A stretch of 64,000 nt of DNA from Paraclostridium hominis (GCF_014306135.1 NZ_JACRWD010000005.1:53757-117756); one strand, 5' to 3'; shown: positions 34,767-44,752, counted from the first letter of the stretch. Numbers and translations are program-made. Notes: generated by a model not told the origin, from the letters alone.

Positions 34767-35468
34767 ATGCTTAAGATAGCCTTATGTGAAGATGACCAAT
34801 TACAAAGAGAATTGGTTAAAAATTATATAGATAGGTCACTTTTAAATAGAAATTACGAGATATTTGAATTTAAAAGTGGAGAGGAGTTAATAGCCAATTA
34901 TCCGCAAAAACTTGATATATTATTTCTTGATATACAAATGGAAGAAGTAAATGGGATGGATGCAGCGAAAAAAATAAGAACTTTCGATAATAATGTTGAA
35001 ATTATTTTTATAACTGGAATTTGGGACTATGTTCAAGAAGGATATGAAGTAAGAGCATATAGATATATTATAAAGCCTATTGATTTTAATAGTTTTAAAA
35101 CACAGTTAAATCTTTGTATAAAAGAGATAGAAAATCAGAAAAGACCTAGTATAGTTGTTACTTATAAAGGAGAAGTAAATAAAATAGATATAGGATCTAT
35201 TGTATATATTGAAACAGATAATAGGAATACATTAATACATACAAAGGAAAAAAGCTATAGGTCTAATATGGGAATAAGCAAACTAGAGAAATATTTAGAA
35301 GTATCGACATTTTTTAGATGCCATAATAGCTTTTTAATAAATTTAGAATATATAAATAAAATAGGACAAGATAGTGTTTTTTTAGAAGAATATGAGATAC
35401 AAGTGAGCAGACATAAAATGAAAGAGTTAAAAATTCAATTTACTAGTTTTTTAGGAGATAAATTATGA
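34767..35468 (+). CDS. LytTR-family response regulator (AgrA-like)
   Basis: The 233-residue protein has a receiver domain with acidic pocket CEDDQ (D9/D10), the phosphoacceptor D55 in FLDIQMEEVNG and the conserved lysine in YIIKPI. The LytTR DNA-binding domain runs from about residue 135 and contains IVYIETDNRNTLIHT and FFRCHNSFLINLEYI. ATG 34767 is chosen because AAGGAGA lies just upstream; an in-frame ATG eight codons earlier has no RBS. It overlaps the histidine kinase gene by four bases. No agrB or agrD peptide gene is near. Confidence 0.93.
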   Translation: MLKIALCEDDQLQRELVKNYIDRSLLNRNYEIFEFKSGEELIANYPQKLDILFLDIQMEEVNGMDAAKKIRTFDNNVEIIFITGIWDYVQEGYEVRAYRYIIKPIDFNSFKTQLNLCIKEIENQKRPSIVVTYKGEVNKIDIGSIVYIETDNRNTLIHTKEKSYRSNMGISKLEKYLEVSTFFRCHNSFLINLEYINKIGQDSVFLEEYEIQVSRHKMKELKIQFTSFLGDKL

Positions 35469-36772
35469 TTATAAATAAAACTTTCATTGCACTAATAACA
35501 AGTTTAAGCTTAACAACTATAGAATGGTTATGTTTTAAAATTTTAATAGATTATATGAGTAATCAAAAAACATCAAAAAAAATAAGATTTATTACCTTTT
35601 TAGTATGTGTATTAGTTAGTGTATTATCTACTAATTCGTTAAAACCATTAGTTTATATAATTGCAGGATTTTTATTTTATAAAACCAATTATACAGAAAC
35701 CTTATTTAAATCAGTTATTATTACATCTATATTTTGGATATTAATAGTTACATTAAAAACAATGGGATTAGCCATAATTTTAAGAACTCGTAACTTAAGT
35801 GGAATTAAAACTAATTCATATAATTATTTTTCAAGCTTAGAAATAATGACTTTTTCAGTTCTTATATTTATAGCTACTTCATTACTTTATAAATACTTTA
35901 AATCATATAAATACATAAATAAAAAGCACTTTATAGCAATATTTTTTCCTATATGTGTTAATATACTTAGCTTAGCAATAGTTTTAGTTAATAAAACTAA
36001 TAAAATATCAGGAGCCGATTTTATAAATGATTTTTCAGTCTTTTTCATGGGAATATTAATGATACTTTCTAATATATTAATGATATTCCTTTTTAGGAAA
36101 ATAACAAGAGATAATCGTATTTATATAGAAAATAAGCTTATGAAAGAAAAAATGGAGATGGAGTATAAGTACTACATGAAGGTAAAAGAAAATCAAGATA
36201 GAGTAAGACAAATGTATCATGATATGAAAAATCATATGTCATGTATGAAAAACTTATCTAATACAAGTGAGAATCTTAATGAGTATATAACAGAAATAAA
36301 TACGAAAATAGAAAATTGCGAAAGTTGTTTTAATACAGGAAACTTAATCTTAGATATCATTCTTAATGAAAAAAAAGAAATTTGTTTAGAAAAAGAAATT
36401 AAATTTAATGCATACATAGAATTTAAAAAGTGCGACTTTATTAAAGTTAATGACGTATGTACTATATTTTCGAACTTAATAGATAATGCTATAGAAGCCT
36501 GTGATAAATTACAGGGAGACAAATATATAAGTTTAAAAGGTTCGTATATAAATGAAAATTTTTTTGTAATGAAAATAGAAAATAGTAAGTGCAATGAAAT
36601 TGAAATTAAAGGTGGTAATTTAATAACAGATAAAGAAGATAAATTAACTCATGGAATTGGATTAGAGAATGTAAAAAGAACTATTTATAGTTATGATGGA
36701 GAAGTTGATATAAAATATGATGATGAAAAATTTATCGTAAAAATACTAATACCATTACCAACTATGCAGTAA
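35465..36772 (+). CDS. GHKL-type sensor histidine kinase (AgrC-like)
   Basis: This is a 435-residue AgrC/VirS-type kinase. The first 215 residues contain about six membrane spans. The dimerisation helix has MYHDMKNHMSCMK with H252. The ATP-binding domain shows the N-box FSNLIDNAIEACD (about 335-347) and HGIGLENVKRTI. The start ATG overlaps the end of the response regulator, so the pair is coupled. Related kinases sense peptide pheromones, but without agrBD the signal here is unknown. The gene ends 85 bases before murJ. Confidence 0.93.
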   Translation: MIINKTFIALITSLSLTTIEWLCFKILIDYMSNQKTSKKIRFITFLVCVLVSVLSTNSLKPLVYIIAGFLFYKTNYTETLFKSVIITSIFWILIVTLKTMGLAIILRTRNLSGIKTNSYNYFSSLEIMTFSVLIFIATSLLYKYFKSYKYINKKHFIAIFFPICVNILSLAIVLVNKTNKISGADFINDFSVFFMGILMILSNILMIFLFRKITRDNRIYIENKLMKEKMEMEYKYYMKVKENQDRVRQMYHDMKNHMSCMKNLSNTSENLNEYITEINTKIENCESCFNTGNLILDIILNEKKEICLEKEIKFNAYIEFKKCDFIKVNDVCTIFSNLIDNAIEACDKLQGDKYISLKGSYINENFFVMKIENSKCNEIEIKGGNLITDKEDKLTHGIGLENVKRTIYSYDGEVDIKYDDEKFIVKILIPLPTMQ

Positions 36773-36857
36773 AAGCTACCAAACACGCAATTTATATTGA
36801 ATATAAAAATACTAATTGATATTTTAAACTTATAAAATTTTTATAAGGAGAAATCAG

Positions 36858-38423
36858 ATGAGTAAGATAGCTAAAAATACTGCATTAATAATGATTTTAG
36901 GGTTAATTTGCAAAGTAATTGGTTTTGGTAGAGATATAACTTTAAGTTCATTATATGGAGTAAAGGGTTATGGTGGGATATACCTGGCTATATCAAATAT
37001 TCCAGATATAATATTTGCTTTAGTCGGAACATGTATAATGACTACATTTATACCTATGCACTATGAGATAAAAGATAAAGATGGAGAAGAAAGAGCTAAA
37101 AGTTTTTTAAATAATATATTTAATATAACAATAGTCGTTAGCTTGTTTATAACTTTATTTGGTATGATTTTCCCAGATGTTTTAGTGAAAATATTTGCTA
37201 TGGGACTTAAAGGAAATCAATTTAAAATAGCAGTTAATTTTACTCAGATATTAATGATTGGAGGATTTTTTACAGGAATATCTGGAGTTATAACTGCATT
37301 TTTAAATATAAATGAAGAGTTTGTAGTACCATCTATAGTGAGCTTGCCATTTAATATTATAGTAATAATTTCTATGTTTTTAAGTATAAAAACTAGCCCA
37401 TATGTAATGGTTATAGGAACTACGATTGGACTTATATCAAAGTTTCTTATCCAATTAATATATGCATATAAAAAAGGATATAGATATAAATTTAAAATAG
37501 ATCTAAAGGATAAATATTTAATAAAAATGATGATTTTATTAGCTCCAATTTTAATTGGAGTTGCTGTAAATCAAATTAATACTGCAGTAGATAATAGTAT
37601 GGCAACTGGTTTTGGAGTAGAGAGTGTAGCAGCACTAAACTATGCAAATAAACTAAATAGTTTCATAATGGGAATTTTTACAGTATCATTAACATCTGTA
37701 ATATATCCAAGTTTATCCAAGTTATTAGTTGATAAAAATAAAGAAGGATTTGTAAGTATAATAACTAAAAGTATAAACTTAGTAATAATATTTATATTAC
37801 CAATATCTGCCGGGTCTATAATATTATCAAAACCTATAGTAAGTATGTTATTTGAAAGAGGGATGTTTGATAATAATGCAACTCAAATGACAGCATTAGC
37901 TTTATCAGGATATTCAATAGGTATGATAGCATATTCACTTAGGGACATCTTAAGTAAGATATTTTATTCACTAAAAGATACTAAAACTCCTATGATAAAT
38001 GGTATTATAGCTGTTGCTTTAAATATAGTTATGGATATATATTTTTCAAAGAGTTTTGGATATGTCGGATTAACTTTAGCAACAAGTATATCATCTATAA
38101 TATGCATAATTACACTGTTTATAAGTTTATACAGGAAAGCTGGTTATTTTGGTCAGGATAAGATTTTTTCCACTCTGATAAAGTCATTAATCTCTGTTGT
38201 GATAATGAGTTTTATTGTACTGTTTATTTATAATAATTTAGCTAATTTAATAAATATAAAAATAATTAATTTAGGTATATCAATTTCAGTAGGAGGAATA
38301 GTTTATTTAGGAGTAATGTATATGTTAAAAGTAGACGAGTTAAATATGATACTAGAAATTGCTGAAAAATACAAAGAGAAGATAATATTAAATATAAAAC
38401 AAGAAAAATCAGATCTAATATAA
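36858..38423 (+). CDS. murJ: MurJ/MviN-type lipid II flippase
   Basis: This is a 521-residue MOP-superfamily membrane protein with about 14 helices that moves lipid-linked cell-wall precursors to the outer face. The start ALIMILGLICKVIGFGRDI has the conserved Arg and Asp of helix 1 (GRD). QINTAVDNSMATGFG lies in the central cavity region, and SGYSIGMIAYSLRDILSKIFYSLKDTKTPM is the family signature in helices 9-10. GGAG precedes ATG 36858. Clostridia often hold several MurJ or SpoVB-type copies, so it may act on another lipid-linked sugar. Its last codons lie in a bidirectional terminator hairpin. Confidence 0.88.
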   Translation: MSKIAKNTALIMILGLICKVIGFGRDITLSSLYGVKGYGGIYLAISNIPDIIFALVGTCIMTTFIPMHYEIKDKDGEERAKSFLNNIFNITIVVSLFITLFGMIFPDVLVKIFAMGLKGNQFKIAVNFTQILMIGGFFTGISGVITAFLNINEEFVVPSIVSLPFNIIVIISMFLSIKTSPYVMVIGTTIGLISKFLIQLIYAYKKGYRYKFKIDLKDKYLIKMMILLAPILIGVAVNQINTAVDNSMATGFGVESVAALNYANKLNSFIMGIFTVSLTSVIYPSLSKLLVDKNKEGFVSIITKSINLVIIFILPISAGSIILSKPIVSMLFERGMFDNNATQMTALALSGYSIGMIAYSLRDILSKIFYSLKDTKTPMINGIIAVALNIVMDIYFSKSFGYVGLTLATSISSIICIITLFISLYRKAGYFGQDKIFSTLIKSLISVVIMSFIVLFIYNNLANLINIKIINLGISISVGGIVYLGVMYMLKVDELNMILEIAEKYKEKIILNIKQEKSDLI

Positions 38424-38446
38424 ATAGATCTGACTTTTCTTGTTTT
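38396..38446. terminator. Bidirectional terminator overlapping two gene ends
   Basis: An arm starting AAAACAAGAAAAATCAGATC (38396-38415) and an arm ending in GATCTGACTTTTCTTGTTTT pair over about 22 bp around a seven-base loop. The murJ stop codon lies in the loop, and the stop of the minus-strand gene lies in the right arm, so the hairpin is partly coding on both sides. Confidence 0.85.
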
Positions 38447-39578
38447 ATAAATGTATATTTTTTTCTTTAAGCTTTTTATTTATATGTCTTGAAGCTAGTG
38501 TATAAATTACACTAAAAAGAGGAACACCTATTAAAATTCCTAGAACTCCGAATGTAGAAGAACCGATAAATATAGGAACTAATATCCAAAATGAAGATAA
38601 TCCTATAGAATTACCAACAACAAAAGGATAAACTAAGTTACCTTCAATTTGTTGAATTATAACAATCATTATTATAAAGTATAGGGCAGTTATAGGTTTT
38701 ACCATAAATATAATGAAAGCAGCTATAGCACTTCCTATAAACGTACCGAATATAGGTATTAAATCCGCTATCGCTATTATGCAACTTACAAGTATAGCAT
38801 AAGGCATATCAAAAATAGTCATACCTATAAAACATAGTGTTCCAAGAATCACTCCATCCATACATTGGCCAGCTATGAATCTTGAGAATTTAAAAGATAC
38901 AAGATGAGATACTTCTATAAGTTTCTTAGCATAAGATTCACTTAAAAATGCATATGCAGCTTTTTTACATTGAATTAGAAGCTTTTCTTTACTTAAAAGA
39001 ATATAAATTGCAATTATAAATCCTATAACAAAGTTTGTTATAGCAGATGTAACACCAAATGTAATTGATAATATATTTGATATAAAATAATTTGCAAATT
39101 TAATAACAAAATTTGAAACTTTTTCAACTCCAGATAAAAGACTAGAATGCATACTACTTGATATATTTATATGAGATAAATAGTTTGGAATATAAGTTTG
39201 TAAAGAATCTATATATTGAGGAACTTTACTTACCAAACTTGAAGTACTCTTAATTAATTGAGGAACAACAAAATTAACAAAAGCACTAATAAATATAAAA
39301 AGTATTATTAATGTAAGTATTAAAGATAAAATTCTAGATATTGTTTTAGTATCTTTAAGCTTTGACTTTTTTAAAATTGGACTTATTAACTTAATTTCAA
39401 AAAATTTCATAGGTATATTTATTAAAAATGCAATCGCTATACCTATTATAAAGGGTTTTAATACAGAAATTGATTGAATTAATATATTTCCAATAGATTT
39501 TATATTTAAAAGCAAAAAAGCTAAAACAACTATATAAGTTGATATTATGAATTGATTTTTTAATTTGAAATCTTTCAT
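38445..39578 (-). CDS. AI-2E/PerM family membrane transporter
   Basis: The protein has 377 residues and about seven to eight membrane helices, of the AI-2E transporter (PerM, UPF0118) family. Family patterns are FVGNSIGLSSFWILVPIFIG and FGVLGILIGVPLFSVIYTL near the C-terminus and DLIPIFGTFIGSAIAAF in the middle. Members export varied substrates, including Na+/H+ antiport in some; autoinducer-2 is not implied. Start ATG 39578 is chosen because AAGGAG lies 11 bases upstream, while the earlier ATG at 39599 lacks an RBS. It converges with murJ and is divergent from the ROK gene. Confidence 0.88.
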   Translation of the reverse strand: MKDFKLKNQFIISTYIVVLAFLLLNIKSIGNILIQSISVLKPFIIGIAIAFLINIPMKFFEIKLISPILKKSKLKDTKTISRILSLILTLIILFIFISAFVNFVVPQLIKSTSSLVSKVPQYIDSLQTYIPNYLSHINISSSMHSSLLSGVEKVSNFVIKFANYFISNILSITFGVTSAITNFVIGFIIAIYILLSKEKLLIQCKKAAYAFLSESYAKKLIEVSHLVSFKFSRFIAGQCMDGVILGTLCFIGMTIFDMPYAILVSCIIAIADLIPIFGTFIGSAIAAFIIFMVKPITALYFIIMIVIIQQIEGNLVYPFVVGNSIGLSSFWILVPIFIGSSTFGVLGILIGVPLFSVIYTLASRHINKKLKEKNIHL

Positions 39579-39737
39579 AGAAATTAAAACTCCTTTCAAA
39601 AAATATAATTATATAAACAGTATACAGCTAAATAATAAAAAATTATATACTGATTGAACTTAGCTTAGAATAGATATTTATAAATATATATACTAAAATT
39701 AATTGTATCAAACAACAAGTTTTGGGGGTGGAATAAA

Positions 39738-40664
39738 TTGAGAAATTATTTAGGGATTGATATAGGAGGAACATATATTAAATATAGTTTATATAATGAA
39801 CATGGAACAGAAGTTGAAAGAGGGAAAGATTATATAAAAACACCCAAATACGATTTATCAAAACTTATAAAAATTATTAAACTTATAGTTAATGAATTTG
39901 AACGTATAGATGGAATAGGACTTAGCTTACCTGGATGTATAGATTCAGAAAATGGATATATTAAAGATGGAGGATCTATAAGAGCTTTAGATAGATTAAA
40001 TATAAAAGATATATTAATAAATGAACTAGGAATAAATGTTGAAGTTGAAAATGATGCAAATTGTGCATTATTGGCTGAAAAGTGGATTGGAAATGCAATG
40101 GAATGTGAAAATTTTATATGTATTACAATTGGAACTGGTATAGGTGGGGCTTTGTATATAAATAATAAATTAGTTAAGGGAAATAACTATTTTTCTGGAG
40201 AATTTGGATATATGATTATTGATAATTTATATGATAAATACAGATTAAAAACTTTAAATAGAGATACATCTACAATCACTCTTATCAAAGAAATTGCTGA
40301 CAAAAAAAGAATCAATTATAAAAACTTAGACGGCATTGATGTTTTTAATATGATAAAAAATAAAGATGAAGAAGTTCTAAATATATATAGAAGATGGATA
40401 AGGAGATTAGCTATTTGTATATATAATATTGGGTTTGTTATAGATCCAGAAGTCATTTTAATTGGGGGAGGAATAAGTAATGAACCTAAATTTATAAATG
40501 ATATAAAATTAGAACTAAATAAATTATCTATAGAGTTAATTAAGGAAACTGGACGATTTAACAGTTTAGTAAATAAATGGAATGTGGGAGTATGCAAATA
40601 TAAAAATGATTCTGGAAAAATAGGTGCAGTATATAATTACATAGTTAGAAATTCGTTTAAATAG
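39738..40664 (+). CDS. ROK family sugar kinase-like protein
   Basis: This is a 308-residue protein of the ROK family, which phosphorylates glucose, fructose or amino-sugars with ATP. It shows the ATP phosphate loop LGIDIGGTYIKYSLY, the catalytic Asp in VENDANCAL and the second Gly-rich loop ITIGTGIGGALYI. The zinc-binding motif CxCGxxGCxE is absent; GEFGYMIIDNLYD stands where GEhGH-Zn sequences are usual. The start is TTG 39738 with GGGGGTGG upstream. A paralogue of similar type is at 47541. Substrate unknown. Confidence 0.85.
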   Translation: MRNYLGIDIGGTYIKYSLYNEHGTEVERGKDYIKTPKYDLSKLIKIIKLIVNEFERIDGIGLSLPGCIDSENGYIKDGGSIRALDRLNIKDILINELGINVEVENDANCALLAEKWIGNAMECENFICITIGTGIGGALYINNKLVKGNNYFSGEFGYMIIDNLYDKYRLKTLNRDTSTITLIKEIADKKRINYKNLDGIDVFNMIKNKDEEVLNIYRRWIRRLAICIYNIGFVIDPEVILIGGGISNEPKFINDIKLELNKLSIELIKETGRFNSLVNKWNVGVCKYKNDSGKIGAVYNYIVRNSFK

Positions 40665-40842
40665 ATTAAGATTATTATCTTAAAAATAATGAACATGATA
40701 TGGAAAACAATTTTAAAAAAATAATAGTATTGAATTATTTTGGTAAAAACTAATTTATATGAATAATATAGGTATAAATTAATAACATAATCTCAATAAT
40801 TTATTATAAGTAAAATTTATTGAGGAAAGGGTGTTTATTTAG

Positions 40843-41013
40843 ATGGAAGTTTTAAAAACTAGAAAGTTAAAAGAAACAGTATTTTGTAATATTTGTGAAA
40901 AAGAAAGAAAACATACTATAGTAACATACCAAAATATAAATGAAAATAATGAAACTTATATTTTTGAGATGCAAAAATGTAAGGCTTGTGGTAAGGAACA
41001 ATCATTAATGTAA
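40843..41013 (+). CDS. 56-residue zinc-ribbon-like protein
   Basis: The frame opens at ATG 40843 after TTGAGGAAAGGGTG. It encodes two CxxC pairs: VFCNICEK (residues 15-18) and QKCKACGKEQ (46-49), about 28 residues apart, the spacing of a zinc ribbon. Charged and polar residues lie between. A strong terminator follows 27 bases after the stop, supporting a real gene. Its role is unknown. Confidence 0.72.
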   Translation: MEVLKTRKLKETVFCNICEKERKHTIVTYQNINENNETYIFEMQKCKACGKEQSLM

Positions 41014-41041
41014 ATTTACATACTTAGAAATTATAAAAAAT

Positions 41042-41076
41042 AATAAAAAAGACTATTTTAAAATAGTCTTTTTTAT
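41042..41076 (+). terminator. Terminator after zinc-ribbon gene
   Basis: AAAAGACTATTTTAAAATAGTCTTTT is a nearly perfect palindrome with A and T runs outside. Confidence 0.8.
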
Positions 41077-41376
41077 TATTTTTTATATAAAATTCAGATA
41101 TCATATTTATTATATATTCATATTTTAATGTATTTAAATTAGGAAAAAATGATATTAAAACATTTATGATTAAACAATTAATATGTGAAATTTAAATTTA
41201 ATCAATTTGTGTATGAAAATTTATAAATCGTAAATTATTTTATTAAAAAGTATTAAACTGAATGCAATTAAGAGACTTAGATATATATGTAATTTAAAAT
41301 TATGTTAAAATAAAGATAGTGAATAATACTCCGGGTTACGTAAATATGTAATAGATCACATTATAGGAGGAATATT
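41077..41376. other. Intergenic region before the GGDEF/HD-GYP gene
   Basis: No coding frame or known riboswitch is visible, and the c-di-GMP-I consensus is not found. The end (about 41325-41375) has a GC-richer patch TACTCCGGGTTACGTA followed by ATGTAAT, which could pair in a short hairpin just before the RBS AGGAGGA. Confidence 0.35.
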
Positions 41377-43092
41377 ATGAAAAATTGGGATATGGATCAA
41401 GTTTTAAATAACATACCGTTTCCTATATGGATAAAAGACTTAGGAAAAAATACTAAATATACAAATTATGAGTTTAATAAATTATATAAAATAAATTTTA
41501 AAAATAAAAAAGAGAATTGCAAAATTATTTGTAATAAATGTTCTAGTCAGAAATTGTGCTATGACACAATAGATAGGGTTATAGAAAATAAGGATTTATG
41601 TTGGTTTGAAATTTCTATAGGCAATAAAATAACTAAATGTTACATGAAACCTTTTTTTGATGAAAATGAAGAGGTATTAGGAATTATAGGAATCCTTATA
41701 GATATAACTAATATAAAGCACAAGCAAAAATATTATGAAGAAAGGGAAAATGTGCTTCGTACAATAATAAATACTATACCGGGATTTATATTTTATAAGG
41801 GAAATGGTTTTAATGATAAAGGAAATAATAAATCAGATATAGAAAGTATGATAGTAAAAAATGATTTTGAAGGTAGTATTCTATCTGAAGATGAAGAAAT
41901 AATAAAAAATAAAAAAATTAAAGTATATGAAAGAAGAATAACTGATTCTCATGGGAATTTAAAAATAGAAGAAATTACTAAAACTTCAGTTACAAATGAA
42001 GATGGACAAGTTTTGGGAATCTTAGGATTAGCAAGTGATATTACTGAAAAAGTCGAACTTAAAGAGAAACTTAGAAAAAGTATATACATAGATAATTTAA
42101 CAGGGGTATATAATAGAGCTTATTTTGAGAAAAAAAAGGAAGAACTAAATAATAGTAAATATATGCCGATTGGTATTATAGTGGGAGATGTAAATGGATT
42201 AAAAATAGTAAATGATACATTTGGTTATTTAGAAGGAGATAAATTTTTAGCAGAAATTGCAAAAATGCTTAAATCTATAGTAAGTAAAAATGACTTTATA
42301 TTTAGATGGGGCGGGGATGAATTTGTAATTCTTATTCCCAATTGTGATGAATCTAAATGTGAAAAAATAATTAATAATATTACTAATGAATGTAAAAAAA
42401 ATCAATTTAATTTAATTGAAATGAGCATATCACTAGGTGCATCTATAAAAAATGCTTTGAATGATGATATATATGAAAATCTAAAAGAAGCAGAAGAAAA
42501 ATTGCACAGGCAAAAATTTTTAAAAGAAAAAAGTATCAGAAGTTCTATAATATTTTCATTATGCCAATCTTTACATGAAAAAAATGTTGAAACACAAGCA
42601 CACACCCAAAGGTTAGTCAAATATTCTATGGAAATAGGAAAATATTTGGAATTTACAACTGCTCAATTAGATGAACTTGAATTAGTTACGAAACTTCACG
42701 ATATAGGCAAAATTGGAATTAGTGAAACTGTTTTATTAAAAAAAGGAAAGCTTAGCGAAGAAGAATTCGAAGAAATAAAGACTCACACAGAAAAAGGATA
42801 TCGAATACTTCAGGCATCAAATGAATTATCTAATGTAGCTAGAGGGGTTTTAACTCATCATGAAAGATATGATGGAGGAGGGTACCCTTTAGGATTGAAG
42901 GGTGAAGAAATACCTATAATGGCTAGGATTGTAAATGTAGTAGACTCATATGATGCTATGATAACAGATAGGGGATACAATAAAGTAAAAACTAAAGAGG
43001 AAGCTATAGAGGAAATTGAAAAATGTAGAGGGAAACAATTTGATCCGAATATAGCAGATATATTTATAAATATATTAAAAAAAGGAAATTAG
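41377..43092 (+). CDS. PAS-GGDEF-HD-GYP cyclic-di-GMP protein
   Basis: The 571-residue protein joins two PAS-like sensory regions (about 1-115 and 125-230), a diguanylate cyclase domain with the intact motif GGDEF at 312-316, and an HD-GYP phosphodiesterase domain. The latter has HDIGKIG (H441/D442), HHERYDG (494) and GGGYP ending at 504. It could therefore both make and break cyclic-di-GMP depending on signal. No membrane spans are visible, so it senses a cytosolic signal; the N-terminal region has paired cysteines (ICNKC, KLC) that might hold a metal. AGGAGG precedes ATG 41377. Another GGDEF gene follows 58 bases later. Confidence 0.93.
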   Translation: MKNWDMDQVLNNIPFPIWIKDLGKNTKYTNYEFNKLYKINFKNKKENCKIICNKCSSQKLCYDTIDRVIENKDLCWFEISIGNKITKCYMKPFFDENEEVLGIIGILIDITNIKHKQKYYEERENVLRTIINTIPGFIFYKGNGFNDKGNNKSDIESMIVKNDFEGSILSEDEEIIKNKKIKVYERRITDSHGNLKIEEITKTSVTNEDGQVLGILGLASDITEKVELKEKLRKSIYIDNLTGVYNRAYFEKKKEELNNSKYMPIGIIVGDVNGLKIVNDTFGYLEGDKFLAEIAKMLKSIVSKNDFIFRWGGDEFVILIPNCDESKCEKIINNITNECKKNQFNLIEMSISLGASIKNALNDDIYENLKEAEEKLHRQKFLKEKSIRSSIIFSLCQSLHEKNVETQAHTQRLVKYSMEIGKYLEFTTAQLDELELVTKLHDIGKIGISETVLLKKGKLSEEEFEEIKTHTEKGYRILQASNELSNVARGVLTHHERYDGGGYPLGLKGEEIPIMARIVNVVDSYDAMITDRGYNKVKTKEEAIEEIEKCRGKQFDPNIADIFINILKKGN

Positions 43093-43149
43093 GATGAAAA
43101 TTTTAAATCAATAGGATATTTACAATTAAAAGTCCTAGTGAGGTGATAT

Positions 43150-44742
43150 ATGAAATCTAATAAAAAGATACTATATTTAGTTATATTTACATTTTTTGTA
43201 ATTATATGTTTATTAGGTCATAGAGTAATTGACCTTAGTAAACTTGAATCTATGGAAAGAGATACAATAAATAAAGCAAAATTACAAATACAAAAGGGGA
43301 ATTATGATTTAGCAGAAAAAAAATTAGAGTACATTTTAAATGATAAGCATAAATTTAAAACTTTAAGTAAAGATGATAAATTTGATGTTTTAAATTACCT
43401 AGGAGTTATAAATACACTTCAAGGAGAAACAGTTAGTGCATTACTAATGTATGAAAAAGCTGATAAATATGTAAGTAAGATAAATAAATATAAGGTAGAG
43501 ATGAATACTGCGATTGCTTATAGGCAAATTGGTGAGTATTTAAAAAGTGCAGAAATATTAGTGAAAATTCTAACATCAAAAGGTAAAATTGATGGAGATA
43601 ATGCGCGTGTAAAAACATATTCACTGCTAAATCTAGCAGAGATATATTTACAAATTGGAAATACTGAAGAATACAGTTCAATACTTGAAAAAGTAGAAGA
43701 TTACATATATGATTCACCAAAAGAGCATAGAGATGATTTATTAATTATATATTATTCTGACTTAATTATAAGAGATATATATAGAAATAATCTGGATAAG
43801 GTAGATTATTATTTTAATGAGATAAACAAGTTAAAAAATAAAAATAATGAAGTATATTATACTGAAAATAATATGTTTAAAACTAGAGCATATGCTATGT
43901 ATTATGAAAAAATTGGTGAAGTAGAAAAAGCTATAAAATATTTTGATAAACTTGAAGAATATGCTCAAAAAGAAGGAGATACATTTATTGCTCAATTTTC
44001 AATTAGAGAAAGAATTGAAATATATAAAAGACTCGGAGATAAAGAAAAATATAATGAATTATTACAAGAATTTTATAATAAAGATCAAGAGATACTAGAT
44101 ATAAATGATAAACAGTATGACTTTCATTTAAATAATAAAATTTTAGAACAAAGCAATATCGGCGCTATGAAAAAAACAGTAGTATTATTTATACTTATTG
44201 ATTTAATTCTTATAGCCGTAGTTATATTTATATATGAAAAGATGAGAAAGTCAAAAACAGACTCTATGAGAGATGCTTTATGCAATACATACAATAGAAG
44301 GTATCTTGAATCATATAAAATAAAAGCGAGGAAGGGGGATTTTCCTCTAACGGTTTTAATGATAGATGTTGATTATTTTAAATTATATAATGACAATTAT
44401 GGGCATCAAAAAGGTGATGAAGTATTAAAATGTATATCAAGAGTTCTAAAAAGTAGCTGTCGTAGAAATGATATTGTGTTTAGGTATGGTGGAGAAGAAT
44501 TTTGCGTTGTACTTAAAAATACTATTAAGGAAGAAGCTATTGCTTTAGCTCAAAGAATAAAAGAAAATGTAGCGAATGAAAAAATTAAACATGAATATTC
44601 TAAAGTAGATGATTATATTACTTTAAGTATGGGGATTACTACAGTATATTCAAAGGAAAACCTTAGAAAGTCTATAGCTTTAGCAGATAAAGCACTTTAC
44701 ATGTCTAAAGAAAGTGGACGAAATAAATACACTTATATATAA
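43150..44742 (+). CDS. TPR-GGDEF membrane diguanylate cyclase
   Basis: The protein (530 residues) starts with a membrane span (about 7-24), then an outside region of helical TPR-like repeats (KAKLQIQKGNYDLAEKKLEY, LGVINTLQGETVSALLMYEK, NLAEIYLQIGNTEEYSSILE and more), a second span (about 343-363) and a cytosolic GGDEF domain with GGEEF at 447-451. The core DVDYFKLYNDNYGHQKGDEVL is intact, so it should make cyclic-di-GMP. It is probably in one operon with the PAS-GGDEF-HD-GYP gene. RBS GAGGTG precedes ATG 43150. A terminator follows. Confidence 0.9.
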   Translation: MKSNKKILYLVIFTFFVIICLLGHRVIDLSKLESMERDTINKAKLQIQKGNYDLAEKKLEYILNDKHKFKTLSKDDKFDVLNYLGVINTLQGETVSALLMYEKADKYVSKINKYKVEMNTAIAYRQIGEYLKSAEILVKILTSKGKIDGDNARVKTYSLLNLAEIYLQIGNTEEYSSILEKVEDYIYDSPKEHRDDLLIIYYSDLIIRDIYRNNLDKVDYYFNEINKLKNKNNEVYYTENNMFKTRAYAMYYEKIGEVEKAIKYFDKLEEYAQKEGDTFIAQFSIRERIEIYKRLGDKEKYNELLQEFYNKDQEILDINDKQYDFHLNNKILEQSNIGAMKKTVVLFILIDLILIAVVIFIYEKMRKSKTDSMRDALCNTYNRRYLESYKIKARKGDFPLTVLMIDVDYFKLYNDNYGHQKGDEVLKCISRVLKSSCRRNDIVFRYGGEEFCVVLKNTIKEEAIALAQRIKENVANEKIKHEYSKVDDYITLSMGITTVYSKENLRKSIALADKALYMSKESGRNKYTYI

Positions 44743-44752
44743 AAAGTATAAA

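Noticed and set aside
41077..41376. Possible c-di-GMP riboswitch before the GGDEF/HD-GYP gene
   Set aside because: The conserved class I core (GGTCACGCACAGGGCAAACC-like) and class II core were looked for and not seen.
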